A stretch of 64,000 nt of DNA from Pseudoteredinibacter isoporae_A (GTDB lineage: Bacteria; Pseudomonadota; Gammaproteobacteria; Pseudomonadales; Cellvibrionaceae): assembly GCF_040372805.1 (NCBI RefSeq), contig NZ_BAABWJ010000002.1, positions 355,274 to 419,273 on the forward strand. Reading direction: 5' to 3'. The position numbers and the translations under genes are program-made. Shown here one piece after another: positions 48,801 through 61,300 of the stretch. The notes under the pieces are model-generated. The model saw only the letters and a program-made list of their open reading frames with translations, had not been told where the DNA came from and ran no database searches. Every line of letters starts with the position of its first letter. The first letter of the stretch is position 1.

Positions 48801-51800
48801 CATTGGATCCAAGTCGTTCCCAGCTGCCAGCCGTAGAACAATTGCAAGCGGTGCTGGCGCCGTTGCAGCAACAAATCAGTATTCAGTGGCAAGCACCCGC
48901 GGATACCACCAACATCGACCACTATGTCGTTTCTCGTCAGCTTCATGGGGAAACTTATAGCCAGTTGGCCGATGTTACTGAACTGGAGTATGTCGACAGC
49001 AGTGCGATCGCAGGTGAGTTGTATCGTTATAAAGTCGCAGCGGTGACCGCCAATGGTCTGGTCGGCATCGAACAAGAGCAGGAAGTCTTTGCGGGTTTCA
49101 ACACCAATCTTCCGGGCGGCTTAACGGTGCAGCGGGTTTCGGGCAGCGAGGTTCAATTACAGTGGACAGCGGCTGCCACAGGCATTTTCCAGGTTCACCG
49201 CGCTGAAAATGATGGCGACTTCAACTTGCTGGGAGAAGTAAGCAGCAGCAGTTACACGGATGCGCAGGCGCCCTGGCAAAACCGCTATCGTTACAAAGTT
49301 CGCAATCTCCAGCGTTATACCCACCCGGTAACGGGGGGCAATGTTGATGTCTTTTCTCCCTTCTCGGATGAACTGAGCATTGACGCCTTACCGGCATTGA
49401 GTGTGGTCGTCAAAGAGGTTGTCAAACTGGGTGAAGGGCAGTACCGGGCTATTCATCATCAGCAGGGCTTCTATTCCTTGAATGTGGCCGTAAGTGGGAG
49501 TCAGGGTGACGTTAGCCTGGAAGCCGAATCCAATGGCTCACGCGTAACGGCTCAGGGTGGCAATGGCGATTTAAGCTTGCAAGTACCTGTTGAAGGACAA
49601 ACCGCAACTTGGACAATAACACTCACCGAGCAGGAGATGCCCCAGCGGAGTTTGCAGTTCACTCTCGAATTGGTCGTGGACAATATTGCTCCAGTACTCG
49701 CACCGATTGATGACCAGGATGTCCCTGCCGCGAGAACCAGCCTGGTGATTTCCGGACAGGTCAGCGATGACAGCGGTGCCATTGGCAGTGTTTATATTCG
49801 TTCTGATCGTTTGGGTGAGCAACAATTCTCAGGTGAAATTCAAGCCGACGGCAGCTTCAGTATTGAAATGCCTATCTTGGTTGGCGTAAACCAGTTAACC
49901 GTTTTCGCCACAGACCTTGCCGGGAATGTTGCTCAGCAAAACGTGACCATAAATCGCGAAACCGGGGACCAGCCTTCCATTGCGATCAGCAGTCCAAATA
50001 ATAATTCCGTGGTTAATACGGAAGTGATTACCGTCAGTGGTTATGTGTACACCCAGTTGCCCGCATCGCAGATACGAATGAGCTTGGGGGATCGAGACTT
50101 ATTCCCGAGTGATGCACAGGATGGTCGTTACAGCTTCAGCTTTGACAATATCCGTTTGAGTGAAGGCATTAACCAATTGGTAGTAAAAGCCGAAACCTCA
50201 GCGGGCAATACCACCGCCAAAGTTAATGTAGAGTATGTGGCGGACGGCAACGGTAGTGGCAATAATGACGGCCCGGTTCTGGTATTTAATGATACAGCCA
50301 CCGAACGCTTCACTCAAAGGGACTCCCTGGTTATCGCAGGTTGTGTACGTGCGACATCGCTACCGGTTCAATTTACCGTGAACGACGCAGCGATTGCCTT
50401 GACTTTCAACGGAAACCAGGCCTGTTTTGACTACTCGGCTAACACCGCCAGCGCCGAATCTGAAGCGTTGAGTTTGTTGTTCCGCGTGGTGGACGCCGGT
50501 GCGAAAGAAACCGAGCAGACTATCCGCATAACGAAAGACAGCATTAAACCGAGTTTTACTTTGGAGCAATCAGACCTTCAGTTAAGCCCTGAAGTGAACG
50601 ATGTCAGCAGTAACCCATTCACCTTGAGCGGCGCGGTACGTGATAAGAACCTGGCTGGTGCAAGCCTTAACGGTGTTCCACTCAAACTCAATCCAGGAGC
50701 AAACCCGGAAGAGTCACGCTTTAATACGGCGCTGCAGTTACCGGTAAATGAAGCGAAAAGCGTAACGCTGGAAGCTTGGGATAAAGCGGGCAATCGACAG
50801 ACCTTGCGCTACGAATTGCGCAGTTCCAGTGCCTATTCGATCGAGTTGCTGACGCCAGACGTTAGCCAGACTCTGGAATTAACCGGGCCAACCGCCAATA
50901 TTGAAGTCAGCGCTCGTGTGCTGGGGCTAGAGGCCGGGCAAACCGTTGAACTTCAGGTCAATGACGATGCACCACTGACCATGCAACTGGTGGAGACTTT
51001 GGCGCGCAGTAATGTAACCCTCGATTTGAGCAGCAATCAACATCGCCTGACATTGCGGATCTTGTCGAGTGCGGGTGAGCAGCTCAGTCAACAGGTCTTC
51101 ACGTTGACAACTCTGGATCTCAATAGTCTTGAGCTTCAAGTACAAGAGCAAGTCCCGGTAGCCGGCAGTTTGCATAATGAACCAAACGATATTGTGCAGT
51201 TGCATTTTAACCGTGCCATTGATCCCGATTTATTAACCGTCACGATTCGTGAAACGGTCAACGGTCTGGATTATGTGCCCCCGAGTCGTATTCCCAAGGA
51301 TTTCCCTGAACTGGATAACACTAAGGCGATTATTGTTCAGCGAAACCAGGAAACGGTGCCGGGAGAGTTGTCGATTCAGCAGGGGCTCAGCAGCGTCGCG
51401 TTTGTGTCCAGTCGTGACTTTGCCTATGGCTCTACGGTTTATGTTGATGTGAGTTATGACGGCGAAGAAATATCGCGATCAAACTTCAAGGTACGTGCCG
51501 TACCGAGCTTCTTACATGGCTTTATTCTGGATCAGCGCCAGGAGCCTATTGCAGGTATTGAGGTTTCGCTTCCTTCTCTTGGATTGACGTCCATCAGTGA
51601 TGTGAATGGCGGCTTCAGCTTTGGCTTTAACCTGCCACCGGAAAAAGCCCTGCGCGCAGGTCGCTATGAAATCGTGTACAACCCGGAAAAAGCATCCCCT
51701 CATTATGGCGAAGTGCGTGAATGGGTAACGGTTGAAGAAGGTAAGTTGAGTCGTGCAAGAGCCGTTGTTGTGCCGTTGTTGAACAAGGAAGTACCTTATC

Positions 51801-52309
51801 GCCCAATTGCCAGCGCTAGCGAGCAGGTCATTCTTGCCAGTGGTGAATTGGAACTCAACTTAAGTCAGGCGCAATTGGAATTTTCTCAATTACGTGACAA
51901 TGGTTCGGTTCACGTACAGTTCACGCCGTTCCAGCAAATGAGTTACATCGCTCAAACCGGGGCATTGCCTCAATGGGTGTATAACATTCAGCCAGCCGAC
52001 ATTCAGTTACGCGGCAGTTTCAGTGTCCGAATGAAAATGCCGGCTTTCCGTGGCAGTTACGACTACATTCCTCAGGACGATTCACTGGTGGTGATGGTCG
52101 GTCTTGATCGAGATTCAAGACGCGTACTGCCGATTGGCGTCGGGCGAATCAAAGCGGGTTGGGTAGAGGCCAGTATTGACAACGCCAATACTCTGGACCA
52201 GCTGGGTTACGTCATTGCGTCACCGCCACAACAAGCATTATTACAAGCCTTTTTAGATGGTGAGACCAGTATTCACGCTCTTCGAAATGGATTGGAGCAG
52301 GGCAACTAA
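45833..52309 (+). CDS. Exported multidomain LamG/PKD/TSP3/FN3 protein (2,158 residues)
   Basis: A Sec signal peptide lies in residues 1-24. Domains by eye: LamG/concanavalin-like 1 (~27-245, starting LAEYRFDEGAGNVV), PKD (~248-335, FDASASHDIDGDIASYRW), LamG 2 (~338-560), a cadherin/He_PIG-like domain (~563-650, GLISWTPGQNG), TSP3 repeats (~656-990) and two FN3-like domains (~1000-1190). Several bacterial Ig-like domains follow (~1280-1780, with ISGQVSDDSGAIGSV and ATDLAGNVAQQ), and a carboxypeptidase-regulatory-like domain near 1890-1985 (LHGFILDQRQEPIAGIEVSL). LamG domains often bind glycans. No catalytic motif or membrane anchor is seen. The ribosome site is weak (TTGAAG). The stop is directly followed by the rhs start, so the two are probably co-translated. 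Likely an adhesin or display partner. Confidence 0.9.
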   Translation: MSNLRILTLLCALVLTWSAQLRSETLAEYRFDEGAGNVVRDSSSVAGPLNLSIHDPNADQWLACGGLEVSGDMSVSSQQPASKIRNGVISSGEVSVEMWLKPSEDSSFFLDEIANLSGPYREYFWISQYGRGYQAGISIDNGYRRGNRRILSSDPAGSGSDGLDHLVFSHSDSGSISLYINGTLVDEVQDNSGLDRQWSRGNNAYLYLADLGFLGDRWQGQFLYLAVHDESLDAAEVQARYASGVQGSCNRAPIISVEEGETVSNQAFNLTFDASASHDIDGDIASYRWTLNGEEIATDAELNYFLDKEGLHRLKLTVTDDGGAVSEQSWDVQLLSSTSPHRVVAGLQAIYTFAEGHGRDVKDGSGQAPLIDLYLEDTGRSEWMACGGLTVEGRAQLTSSSGIEKLSDSVSDSNEFSAEFWLRPSRSQPRYGMLASIAGSNFYPDMEIYQHRRKIEVEFFNEWGGSSSLKSKDKLKQNKLSHVVISKDKNGMTSIYINGRQSILRHLSGSDLDWDKFANLQLVSGDGYNRGWRGDIHMAAFYSRALSDLEVDNNYSVGAPDSCAANTPPVIVSEPVTTAGIGQLYQYQVQAEDADGDFLLYELLTKPDGMEINSATGLISWTPGQNGNYDVKLKVSELFTGKGVEQSYTLKVGAEDRDGDGVPDEDDAFPDDPTEWADLDGDGIGDNSDPDRDGDGVNNDEDVFPNNPEEWADLDGDGIGDNADTDRDGDGVLNDEDAFPNDPNESSDLDGDGIGDNSDPDKDGDGVDNDQDAFPEDPNESNDLDGDGIGDNSDPDRDGDGVPNDQDAFPNNPNESSDIDGDGVGDNADLDRDGDGVANENDAFPNDPNESSDLDGDGIGDNSDPDRDGDGVANDQDAFPNDPNESSDIDGDGIGDNSDPDRDGDGVANDQDAFPNDPNETSDLDGDGIGDNSDPDRDGDGFSNDDEIELGSDPDDPNDKPLDTDGDGIPDARDDDKDNDGVENDQDAFPLDPSRSQLPAVEQLQAVLAPLQQQISIQWQAPADTTNIDHYVVSRQLHGETYSQLADVTELEYVDSSAIAGELYRYKVAAVTANGLVGIEQEQEVFAGFNTNLPGGLTVQRVSGSEVQLQWTAAATGIFQVHRAENDGDFNLLGEVSSSSYTDAQAPWQNRYRYKVRNLQRYTHPVTGGNVDVFSPFSDELSIDALPALSVVVKEVVKLGEGQYRAIHHQQGFYSLNVAVSGSQGDVSLEAESNGSRVTAQGGNGDLSLQVPVEGQTATWTITLTEQEMPQRSLQFTLELVVDNIAPVLAPIDDQDVPAARTSLVISGQVSDDSGAIGSVYIRSDRLGEQQFSGEIQADGSFSIEMPILVGVNQLTVFATDLAGNVAQQNVTINRETGDQPSIAISSPNNNSVVNTEVITVSGYVYTQLPASQIRMSLGDRDLFPSDAQDGRYSFSFDNIRLSEGINQLVVKAETSAGNTTAKVNVEYVADGNGSGNNDGPVLVFNDTATERFTQRDSLVIAGCVRATSLPVQFTVNDAAIALTFNGNQACFDYSANTASAESEALSLLFRVVDAGAKETEQTIRITKDSIKPSFTLEQSDLQLSPEVNDVSSNPFTLSGAVRDKNLAGASLNGVPLKLNPGANPEESRFNTALQLPVNEAKSVTLEAWDKAGNRQTLRYELRSSSAYSIELLTPDVSQTLELTGPTANIEVSARVLGLEAGQTVELQVNDDAPLTMQLVETLARSNVTLDLSSNQHRLTLRILSSAGEQLSQQVFTLTTLDLNSLELQVQEQVPVAGSLHNEPNDIVQLHFNRAIDPDLLTVTIRETVNGLDYVPPSRIPKDFPELDNTKAIIVQRNQETVPGELSIQQGLSSVAFVSSRDFAYGSTVYVDVSYDGEEISRSNFKVRAVPSFLHGFILDQRQEPIAGIEVSLPSLGLTSISDVNGGFSFGFNLPPEKALRAGRYEIVYNPEKASPHYGEVREWVTVEEGKLSRARAVVVPLLNKEVPYRPIASASEQVILASGELELNLSQAQLEFSQLRDNGSVHVQFTPFQQMSYIAQTGALPQWVYNIQPADIQLRGSFSVRMKMPAFRGSYDYIPQDDSLVVMVGLDRDSRRVLPIGVGRIKAGWVEASIDNANTLDQLGYVIASPPQQALLQAFLDGETSIHALRNGLEQGN
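47798..48805 (+). repeat. Tandem 105-bp TSP3-type calcium-binding repeats
   Basis: Eight consecutive units of exactly 35 codons (starts at 47798, 47903, 48008, 48113, 48218, 48323, 48428 and 48533) are followed by two irregular units to about 48805. Each unit has the layout DRDGDGV.ND.DAFP, then DP.E..D, then D.DGDGIGDN.DP, giving two calcium loops. Units 6-8 are nearly identical in protein sequence but differ at many synonymous sites, so the periodicity is kept by selection more than by very recent copying. The repetition also creates long open frames on the other strand, which are not genes. Confidence 0.92.
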
Positions 52310-55300
52310 ATGAGCAACAAGATGTTTAACAATTTATTTAAAACGATATCACTTTTCATCTTATTCGCACTGCTGCCTCAGTTCAGCATCGCGGAAGTTG
52401 CTAATTTTAAACACCGTGGTTACGTAATGGCCCGTGGCCCTATTTTGGGCCCCAACGACCAGCCAATTCTGGTTGAAGTGGATCAATATGGCGAAGAGCT
52501 TCAGGAAATTGGTGAAGTTCATGGCGCGCTGGAAGGGGTGGTCCCGACGTCGGCTGTTGATTATCAAGCCCGTGTTGAAAGTTTTAAGTTATTCAAGGAA
52601 AACGCAGATCCGGGCCTTATCAAAGGAGCTTTGGTTCTCAGCACCGTCTCTGAAAACCTTGTCGCGAAGAGTGAATACAAATCCTATTGTGAATCGCTTC
52701 CCCAAATTGAAGTGGCCTCTCCGGTAGCGGGCGAACCGCCTGTTAAAAAAGACGTTCCTTGCCCGGACGTTAATTCGTCCACCATTAAGAGTGTTTATTT
52801 TCGGTCAAGCGATACCATTGTTGATCCAGATGTTCTGGGGCCAGAGGGGCCAATTCTGTTTCAGTCCACCATCGACCTGCGTAATTATGAAGACCTCAGT
52901 GAAAGTGCTTCCGACTCTTACGTTACTGTTTTGCTTAAGAAAAACGGCGACATCGCCCGTGAGGCAAAAGGGGGGCTGTTCAGAAATACCGTCACCTATA
53001 AGTGGGGTGAATTCCTTGAAGACGGCGAAGGCGGGGAAAAAGCGTCTCGCACCTTGTTTAATCAGGAAACCCACGACGCCGTTATTAAACCTATTCCTGG
53101 GGTAAGAGTGTTCAACTCTTTGGCGAACGAGGTATCTGTTACTACCGGGGAATACGGTGAGTATCGCCTGAATATGTATTTGCCGGTGTGGGACTGTGAT
53201 TCCTTCTCATTTGACGGGCAAATGATCGCTGAAATTCCCTATCGAAATTTCAATCCCAAAACAAAAAACATTCTTTCAACGGGCTTCTATAACGCTGTTG
53301 CCAATACCTACGATTATTACATACCAACAAATTTTGATTTCTGTTACGGCTGGAGCCCAGCTTACCAGCGACAGCGAGCAAACGTCGTGGCGATTCTCGC
53401 AACCATTGCCGTACCCATTAAAAGTCGAACAGACCTGAGAGTGGATTCGATCATTCTGACCGGTGAGGGCAGTATTGACGTTGAAGTGGAAAGCACTGCT
53501 TACGATCAGGAACGTGCCCCGGTTCAGGAAATCGATCCTGCTAACAATGTGCTGCACTACGATTTTGATGGTGATCGTAACCTCGATATCGCCGTGTTGT
53601 ATCAGGGGAAATATTACGTCTACCTGGGTGGACGTCCGCCGAAATACGATACTGAAGTTCCCGATAAGCCCATTGAGGAAGATCTGGTTCGTCTTGCCGA
53701 CCACTTGCCGGATTTCCAGGATCGAGGCTTGTTGAAAAGCATCTCATTGGAAGACCTTCAGCAAACCGATATTTATGTGTTCCGTGCTTCGACCGGGCAG
53801 CTTATTCATGAGCGAATTGGTCTTGAAGAGGAAGAGTTTCAGCCGTTCAATATTGTTGGAGCTGATGAAGAGAACACAGAAAGCGCCAATTTCTATTATA
53901 AATTTTTGATTCGCGGCCCCACTTTTCTTGAAAGACATACCGGCTCACTGGAAGACTGGTGGAGCAAGACCGGTATTAAGATCGAACTGTTTGAAGGGCG
54001 TAAAGCCGATTACCTGCGCATGGGCGAGCGTGTTCAGATTGTTGCAGTAAACCGGGCCACAGGCTATGTGGGTTCGGTAACCTCTGTTCTGGAGCATTCG
54101 CAGCTCGATCAAGGCACCAGTATTGCTGTGGATATCAGCAAACTGGTATTGCGCCCACCCAATCTGAAAATTCGTGCAGAGCGCACAAGCCGAACCGAGC
54201 TGGGTCTTGATAAAGGTGAAATTAACCGCTACTTGATTGGAGGCGAGGGCTCTGCCCTGAGCGACGATACCTATATTAAGATTGATACCGAGTGGTTTGA
54301 CCACGACGGTAACACTCTGCCTTCAGAATTGCCGGGTTACAGTGCCATGCTGGCCAAAGTGGTGTCGCCAGGAAAACTGGCGAAGGATGCCGCCTGTGGC
54401 AGTCAGCTGAATACCATTGAAATCAAACCAGGTGTTCACCCTCAGCTGCTCAAATTAAGCGGCAGCTGTGATCTGCAAAATGAACATTACTATCTTTACG
54501 TTTGCGGTCACAACATCGACAGCGAGGGTAAAGACCAGTGCTTTAACTTTAACGGCGAAGGCGGCCGCCCAAGTGTTTATGTACCTGTACAAGTGCCGGT
54601 TTACGATGAGATAGCCACTCGTCAACGTCAGAACGCCCATGAATATGCTCGTCAAGACGATTTGCTGAGCGAAGCGGAACGCAACCGAGAACCAGAGCCG
54701 GTTTACCGTTGGGCTTACCGTCCGGAAATGCAATTCAGTGTCTATGGTTTGAAGGTTGACGCGGTCAATTCCTACGATGTTGATGGAGCCCCCCAGTATC
54801 TGGATTTACGTGGGGAACGCGTTGCAGAAATTGGTGCCCAGTCCACAAGCCATGTGGAGGTTCTGCATGATCTGCTGACTTCACCAAATGGGCCTCTTTC
54901 GCTGTTTTCACCAGACAAGAAATTGGTATTCGCGCTAGGTGAGCACGAAATCGAAGCTACAGCGGGTGAATTCAATCGCGTTGTGTTTGACAACATCGAA
55001 CATCTATCCAGCCTGAGTGCTTCCGATCACATTACTTTGCGCCTGTTCGATAATAACGATACCCATAATATCCTTTGGCAATACACCTTTAGCCCGGATT
55101 ACAGCGGCCGAAGTACCTTTACACGCAGTTACATGCGTGGAGTAGACACCATTGCGAGCCGTGTGGGCAGTTATAGAATCTACGACGTTGATGTAGAGAG
55201 CCCGTCAAAAGTTACAGTGAAACTGTATGACCATGAAGAACGTTTTGAACGTGACCTCATTGGTGAAACGGATATGGATGCGGGCGTTCATCAGTTCTTG

Positions 55301-58300
55301 ATGACTCGTGAAGATTTGGAAGAGTTTGTGCCGCGTGCCGGTGAAACTGACCTGCATATGCGAGTCATTGTGACCCCAGACAACGGCGATCCAGAAGTCG
55401 TTGTGCAATATAAAATTGAACTGAACGAAAGCATTTCGGGCGATTTACTTGGGCAGATTATTGAACACGACACCCTGATTCAACGCGGTGCGCTGAGCAT
55501 ACAGCGTCAAGATATAAGCCTCGAAGGCTTAGGCCCGCAGCTAAACTTCATTCGTAGTTACAGCAATGAAGCTAAAATTGAAAATTCGCAAGGCGTTATT
55601 GGCCCAGGTTGGACTCATAATCACAACCTGTTTGTACAGGTGATGCGATATTCTGACGGAAATCAACCCTATGGTGACAACCTGCCAAGCTGGGTGAAGG
55701 ATACCCGCGATGAGCTGGATGATGAGAAGCCGAAACTGTTGTTGAAAGCTGAGATGGAGGCACTGAAGACGCAAGCCGTGTATCCAAGCTTGGTCACCGT
55801 CAGCAACGGCGGTATCTTTTATCGAACAACATTAGCGAGTGATTGGGTTCCCCAGCGGGGGCGCCATGGCGAGCTGACGACAAACGAAGATGGGTTCTGG
55901 TTATACCGTTCCAAAGACGGGACCGAATATCATTTTGAGCAATTCGACGAAGCCAAAAGTCGTTTGATGCTTGATCGAGTAGTCGATCGAAATGGGAACA
56001 CCTTGACCTATGAATACACTTCATTGGGTGGTGAAAAGCTTGTTTCTACGGTTACTGATGCAACGGGACGTACCCTGAACTTCCGCTATGGTATTCACAA
56101 TTACGCACCACGTCTGGAAACCGTCAGCAGTTCGGTTGGTATTCAACTCAACTTTGAGTATTTCCCCAATGGTGATCCGATGGCAGGGTTCCTCAAAAGC
56201 TTCAACCGTGAAGACTTCGTTGAATCCTATGAATATGAAGTGGTGAACCCAGACCCTGCACCCAATTTAGTCGCTGTGACTGATGCCAACGGACGCCGCC
56301 AAAGTTATGAGTACTTTCCGTGGAATGGCTCTCCAGCACATATGAGGGCTCGAGTGCCAGGACTTGTGCCGAGTGATCTGGTGCGCAAGGTTACTTACCC
56401 CGGTGGGGATGTTGCTGAGATTAAATATCCAGAAGGCAGTGATAATGTACGTGAGGTCGTTGATCTACGCGGTAATACCACTCGCTACACGCTTAATGCC
56501 CATGGTAATCCGACTCTCATTGAGGAACCGGAAGGACGTGTCACTGAGTTTGACTGGAGTGTTGATCTCGGTGAACCTGATAACGTCATGCGACGCAAAA
56601 AAGATCGCTCCATCGATGCAGAATGGAGCTACGAGTACGATGTAAAGGGTAACCTCACCAAAGAAACGGACCCCTTCAATAACAGCATGATCCAAAGCTG
56701 GGATCAGCGTTTCTCCGTTTTACTCACTCGCAAAGATAAAAACGGCGTTGAATACAGTCAGACATTGGACGACAAGGGCAATGTAACTGCAACAACGCTT
56801 AGCCAAAAGGTAATTGGCGAGGCCGGGGGCAGTGGCAGCACTATCAACGAAAGCGCTAGCTACGACAGTAAAGGTCAGAAACTAACAAGCACTGATGGAC
56901 GAGGCAATGTCACGACCTATAAATACGACGTTTACGGCTATCTGAAAGAAAAGAAAGAAGCCTTGGGCAGTGTAACGAGCTATCAATACACCGATCGTGG
57001 CTTGATGACTCAAAGCACCGACCCCAACGGCAATATCAGCCGCTTTGAATACGACAAGCTCGATCGGTTGACTAAAAAGATCGATCCGGTCGGCAATACC
57101 GTTGAGTATGTCTATGACAAAAAAGGCAATAAGCTCAGCGAAACCAGTCGCGACAGCTATCTGGATCAAAGCCGCCGTTTATTCCTGAGCTATCAGTACG
57201 ATGAACGCGACCGCGTTGTTTCAGTAACCCGCCAGGGCAGCAACAATACTGAAAACTACGACGGCCGCATGCGCTACAGTTATGATGCCAACAGCAACGT
57301 CTTGCGTGAAAGCGATTGGAAAGGGCAGTTCACCGAGCATGAGTATGACGATTTAAACCGTCGCACCCAAACCACCAACGCCCTCGGCGACGACATGAGC
57401 TACGCCTACGAATTCACCAGCAGTGGTTTGCGCAAAACCATGGTGGATTACGAAGGTCGTACGACGGTTGAGCAAATGGACAAGCTGGGCCGCAAAACCT
57501 CTGTGGCCCTGCCGTTAAGCTTCAGTCGCAGTTATGAGTACGACAAAACCCAAAATCTTCTGGCTCAGACCGACGAAAACGGCAATCGAACCCGCTTCAG
57601 TTACAACGAACGCTACCAGAAAATTGCCCAGCTCGACGCGCTCGACGGCGTATACCTTTGGGAGTATGACGACGCCGGTAACCTGAGCGCCACGGTTGAT
57701 GAAGAAGGTCGTCGCAGCACTTACACTTACGACGATCAAAATCGCATGACCGCCAGCACCGATGCTGCGGGTCGCGACAGCACTTACGGCTATGATGCCA
57801 ATGGCAACTTGACCAGCGAAACTCGCCCCTACGACTTCGCGTTCAGTTACCGCTACAACGCCTTGAATCAACAGGTGGGCATCACCAACCCCGATGGTGG
57901 TGAAGAGAGCAAAACCTACACCAACGATGGCTTGCTGGTCCGCCATCAAGACGCCGAAGGTCGAACCAACACTATGGTTTATGGCCCTGAACAGCGCCTC
58001 TATGAAAGCACCGATCCGGTCGGGCGCAAAACCGCGCAGAGCTTTGATCTGAACGGCAATGTATTAACGACCACTCTGAGCCAGAGCGGAGAAGGTCCGC
58101 TCACTAGCAGCAACAAAGCCTATACTTACGATGCTTTGAATCGCAAGCTGAGTGTGAACGAGGCTAATATTCGCACCACTAACTGGGAATACGACAAGGT
58201 GGGCAATGTCTTAAAAGTCACTCGCCCCAATGGTCGCGAAACCAGCTCCAGCTACGATGATCTCAACCGCGTGCTGACGCTTACCGATGCCAAAGGCGGC

Positions 58301-61300
58301 ATTACCCGTCAAAGCTACGATGGCGTCGGTAATGTACTAAGCCGTACCGATCGCAGAAACTTTACGTACAGCACTGAATACGATGCCCTGCATCGTCCGA
58401 CCCTGAAAACCGATCCGCTCTCCCAAACCGAGCGCCTGGTGTATGACAAGGTCGGCAATATCACTCAGCTGACCGATAAGCGCGATATTGTGACCACCAC
58501 CACCTACGACGGCATTAATCGCCCATTGGTGGAAACCCGTGGCGGCATTCGCCTGAGTACCCGCAGCTATGCCGGTAGCGGTGGACGTGAAACTCAAACG
58601 CTGGTCGATGCTAACGACAATACCTTTGTTACCGAAAAAGATTTCCGGGGCAATACGCTCTCATTAACCTTTGCGGATAGCAGTGTTCAGAAGCAACGCT
58701 ATGACCTTTCCGGTTTTATGACCGAAGAGGAAGACGAATCCGGCTTTATCACACGTTACAATTATTTTGCCGATGGTCGGGTAGCCAGCAGTCAGAACCC
58801 GGAAGGTGAAACCACCAGCTATCGTTACGATCTGTTTGGTAACCAGCGTCAGATGACCCGCCCATTGGGTGCTGTGCAACATCGTGATTACGATGCGCTC
58901 AACCGTTTGGTACGTGTTAGCGATGCCCTCAACCAGCAAACCCAGTTCCAGTACGATGCCAACGACAATCTGCTGGTGCAAACCATGCCGGGTTCGGCAC
59001 CGGTTAACTTCACCTACGATGTACTCAACCGTCAGCTCAGCCGTGAACACGGAAGCTTAACGAGCAGTTACGAGTACGACGCTGAAGGTAATCTGACCAA
59101 AACCACCGACCCGAAAGGGCAGGTGTTCAGCCAGCAGTTTGATCAGTTGGGCCGCCTCCAGCAGCAGGATTTCCCATCGGGGAGTGACCTAAGCAGCGTA
59201 ACCACCAGCTACGATGGCAACAACAATCCGCTGAGTGTCAGTGAAACCACCAATCGCGGTACCGAGCTGTACAGCTATGCCTACGATACTCTGGATCGCC
59301 TCACGCGCAGCGAGCAACGTGGCCAGGTATTAACCTATCAATACGACAATAACGGCAACCGCACCCAGCTGGTTTCCCCCGGGGGCAGCAGCGATTATCG
59401 TTACGATAACCGTAACCGTCTGAGCGAAGTTCAGTCCGGCAGCGAAATCAGCCGCTATCACTATCTGGCCAATAGCTGGTTGGAAAGGGTAGAGAATGCC
59501 AATGGCAGCCAGGTGGCGTATCAATACGATAACGCCGGCCGCGTGGTGGATATCCAAAACAGCCTGGCCGGTGGTGGCTTACTGTCGAGCTTTGCCTATC
59601 AGTACGACAACAATGGCAACCGTACCCAGCAAATTGAAGTGCAAAACGGCTTTGCCGATACCCAAAGCCTGACCACCACATACAGCTACGATACCTTAGA
59701 TAGACTGACCAGCTATACGGAAAACGACGGCAGCGATACTAAAGAAACGATTTATACCTATTTCCCAAGTTACGACCGTAAATCCGAAACCGTCACGGTG
59801 GGCAGCCAAACCGAGCGTCAGCGCCAGTATGTGTATGACAACATCAATCGCCTGACAAGCATCTCCGAAGCCGCGGGCGGTGAAATCAGCTACCTGTACG
59901 ACCGAAACGGCAACCAGCTGAGCCGCACCGATACCATCGACGGTGCCAATGACAGCACCTTGTTCACCTACAACAGCCGAAACCAGCTGACTCAGGTGCA
60001 AAACGGAGCGCCCGGCAGCGAAGCCAGCCAGGGGCAAAACCACTATGACTACCGCGGCATGCGTATCCGCCAACTGGGCTCATCCAGAGGGGATATTGAA
60101 TACCTTTACGACCAAAAGAGCATCGTAGATGAACTGCAATCCGGTTCCACGCTCGCCCACTATACCTATGGCGACAGGCTCTTAAGCCTCAACCACAGCG
60201 GCGAATCCCAGTTCTATCACTACGCAGCACTGGGTACCACGGCCAACCTGAGTGACAGCGCCGGGCAGGTAAAGGTCTCGTACCGCAGTGATGTCTTTGG
60301 TAGCATTAGCAAGCAAGAAGGTACGAGTGTTAACCGCCAGGTATTTACTGGCCAGGAGCATGATGAGAATACAGGCTTAATTTACTTCGGCGCACGCTTC
60401 TACGACCCAGCGATTGGCCGCTTTATGACCCAGGATACGTATCTGGGTGAAAGCAATACGCCACCGAGTTTGCATCGCTATTTGTATGCCTATAGTAATC
60501 CGACGGTTTATATTGATCTTCATGGTTATAAATCCGTCTTTGGTGATGCTAATGAGCAGCTTGATAATTTTAATGATTATCTGGATAAGCAAAATGAATC
60601 TGCTGATAATGCTGGCGCTGCGGTTGCGATTGGCGTTACCAAGGCAGTTGTTAAACTTGGACAGTCGTTAAATGGTGCCCTGGATACCGCGGCCAACCTG
60701 GCACAGGTTGCAGCGGGTGTTGATGACCAGCAAGTTCGGGACGAATTGGCAGCCACAAGAGGCGCTGTCACTAACGCTATCGACTTTGCGTTAAACGCAG
60801 ATAAAACCGCAGCCGTTAAGAATCTACATCAGCAAGCGGTTGATCGTACTTCACAAGCCTTCAGTGGTGATGTATCGGCTATTGCGGATGTATCAGGAGC
60901 AGTTTCTGGTGCGGCGGCGGGCTTAAGACCTGGAGGAATGCCGAGGATCAACCGAGGTCCGACGGTTGTTGGTACGGCCAAGGCTGCTGCTCAAACAGCG
61001 CAGAGTATTGCAAAGTCTAAAGTTGTTAGCAGTGCAGTGGCTACGGCAGAAAAAGCCATAACATCAGGTGGAGAAGCGGTTTCTAAGCTAGCAGGTGCGG
61101 CGGCTGTAGGTGCTAAGGAAGCTGTTGGTAAGGTTGCTCAATCATTAAAGTCTTTTAGAAAAACTAATGTTCCAGACACTACGCAGTTGAGTCGTGGAGA
61201 AGCCCTCCGGCAAAAATATAGCCACCTTTCAAGCAGCGAACGAAGAGCAGTTATCAATGAAAGGCTGGAAGGGTACGCTGCTAATAGGTTAGATGCTTTA

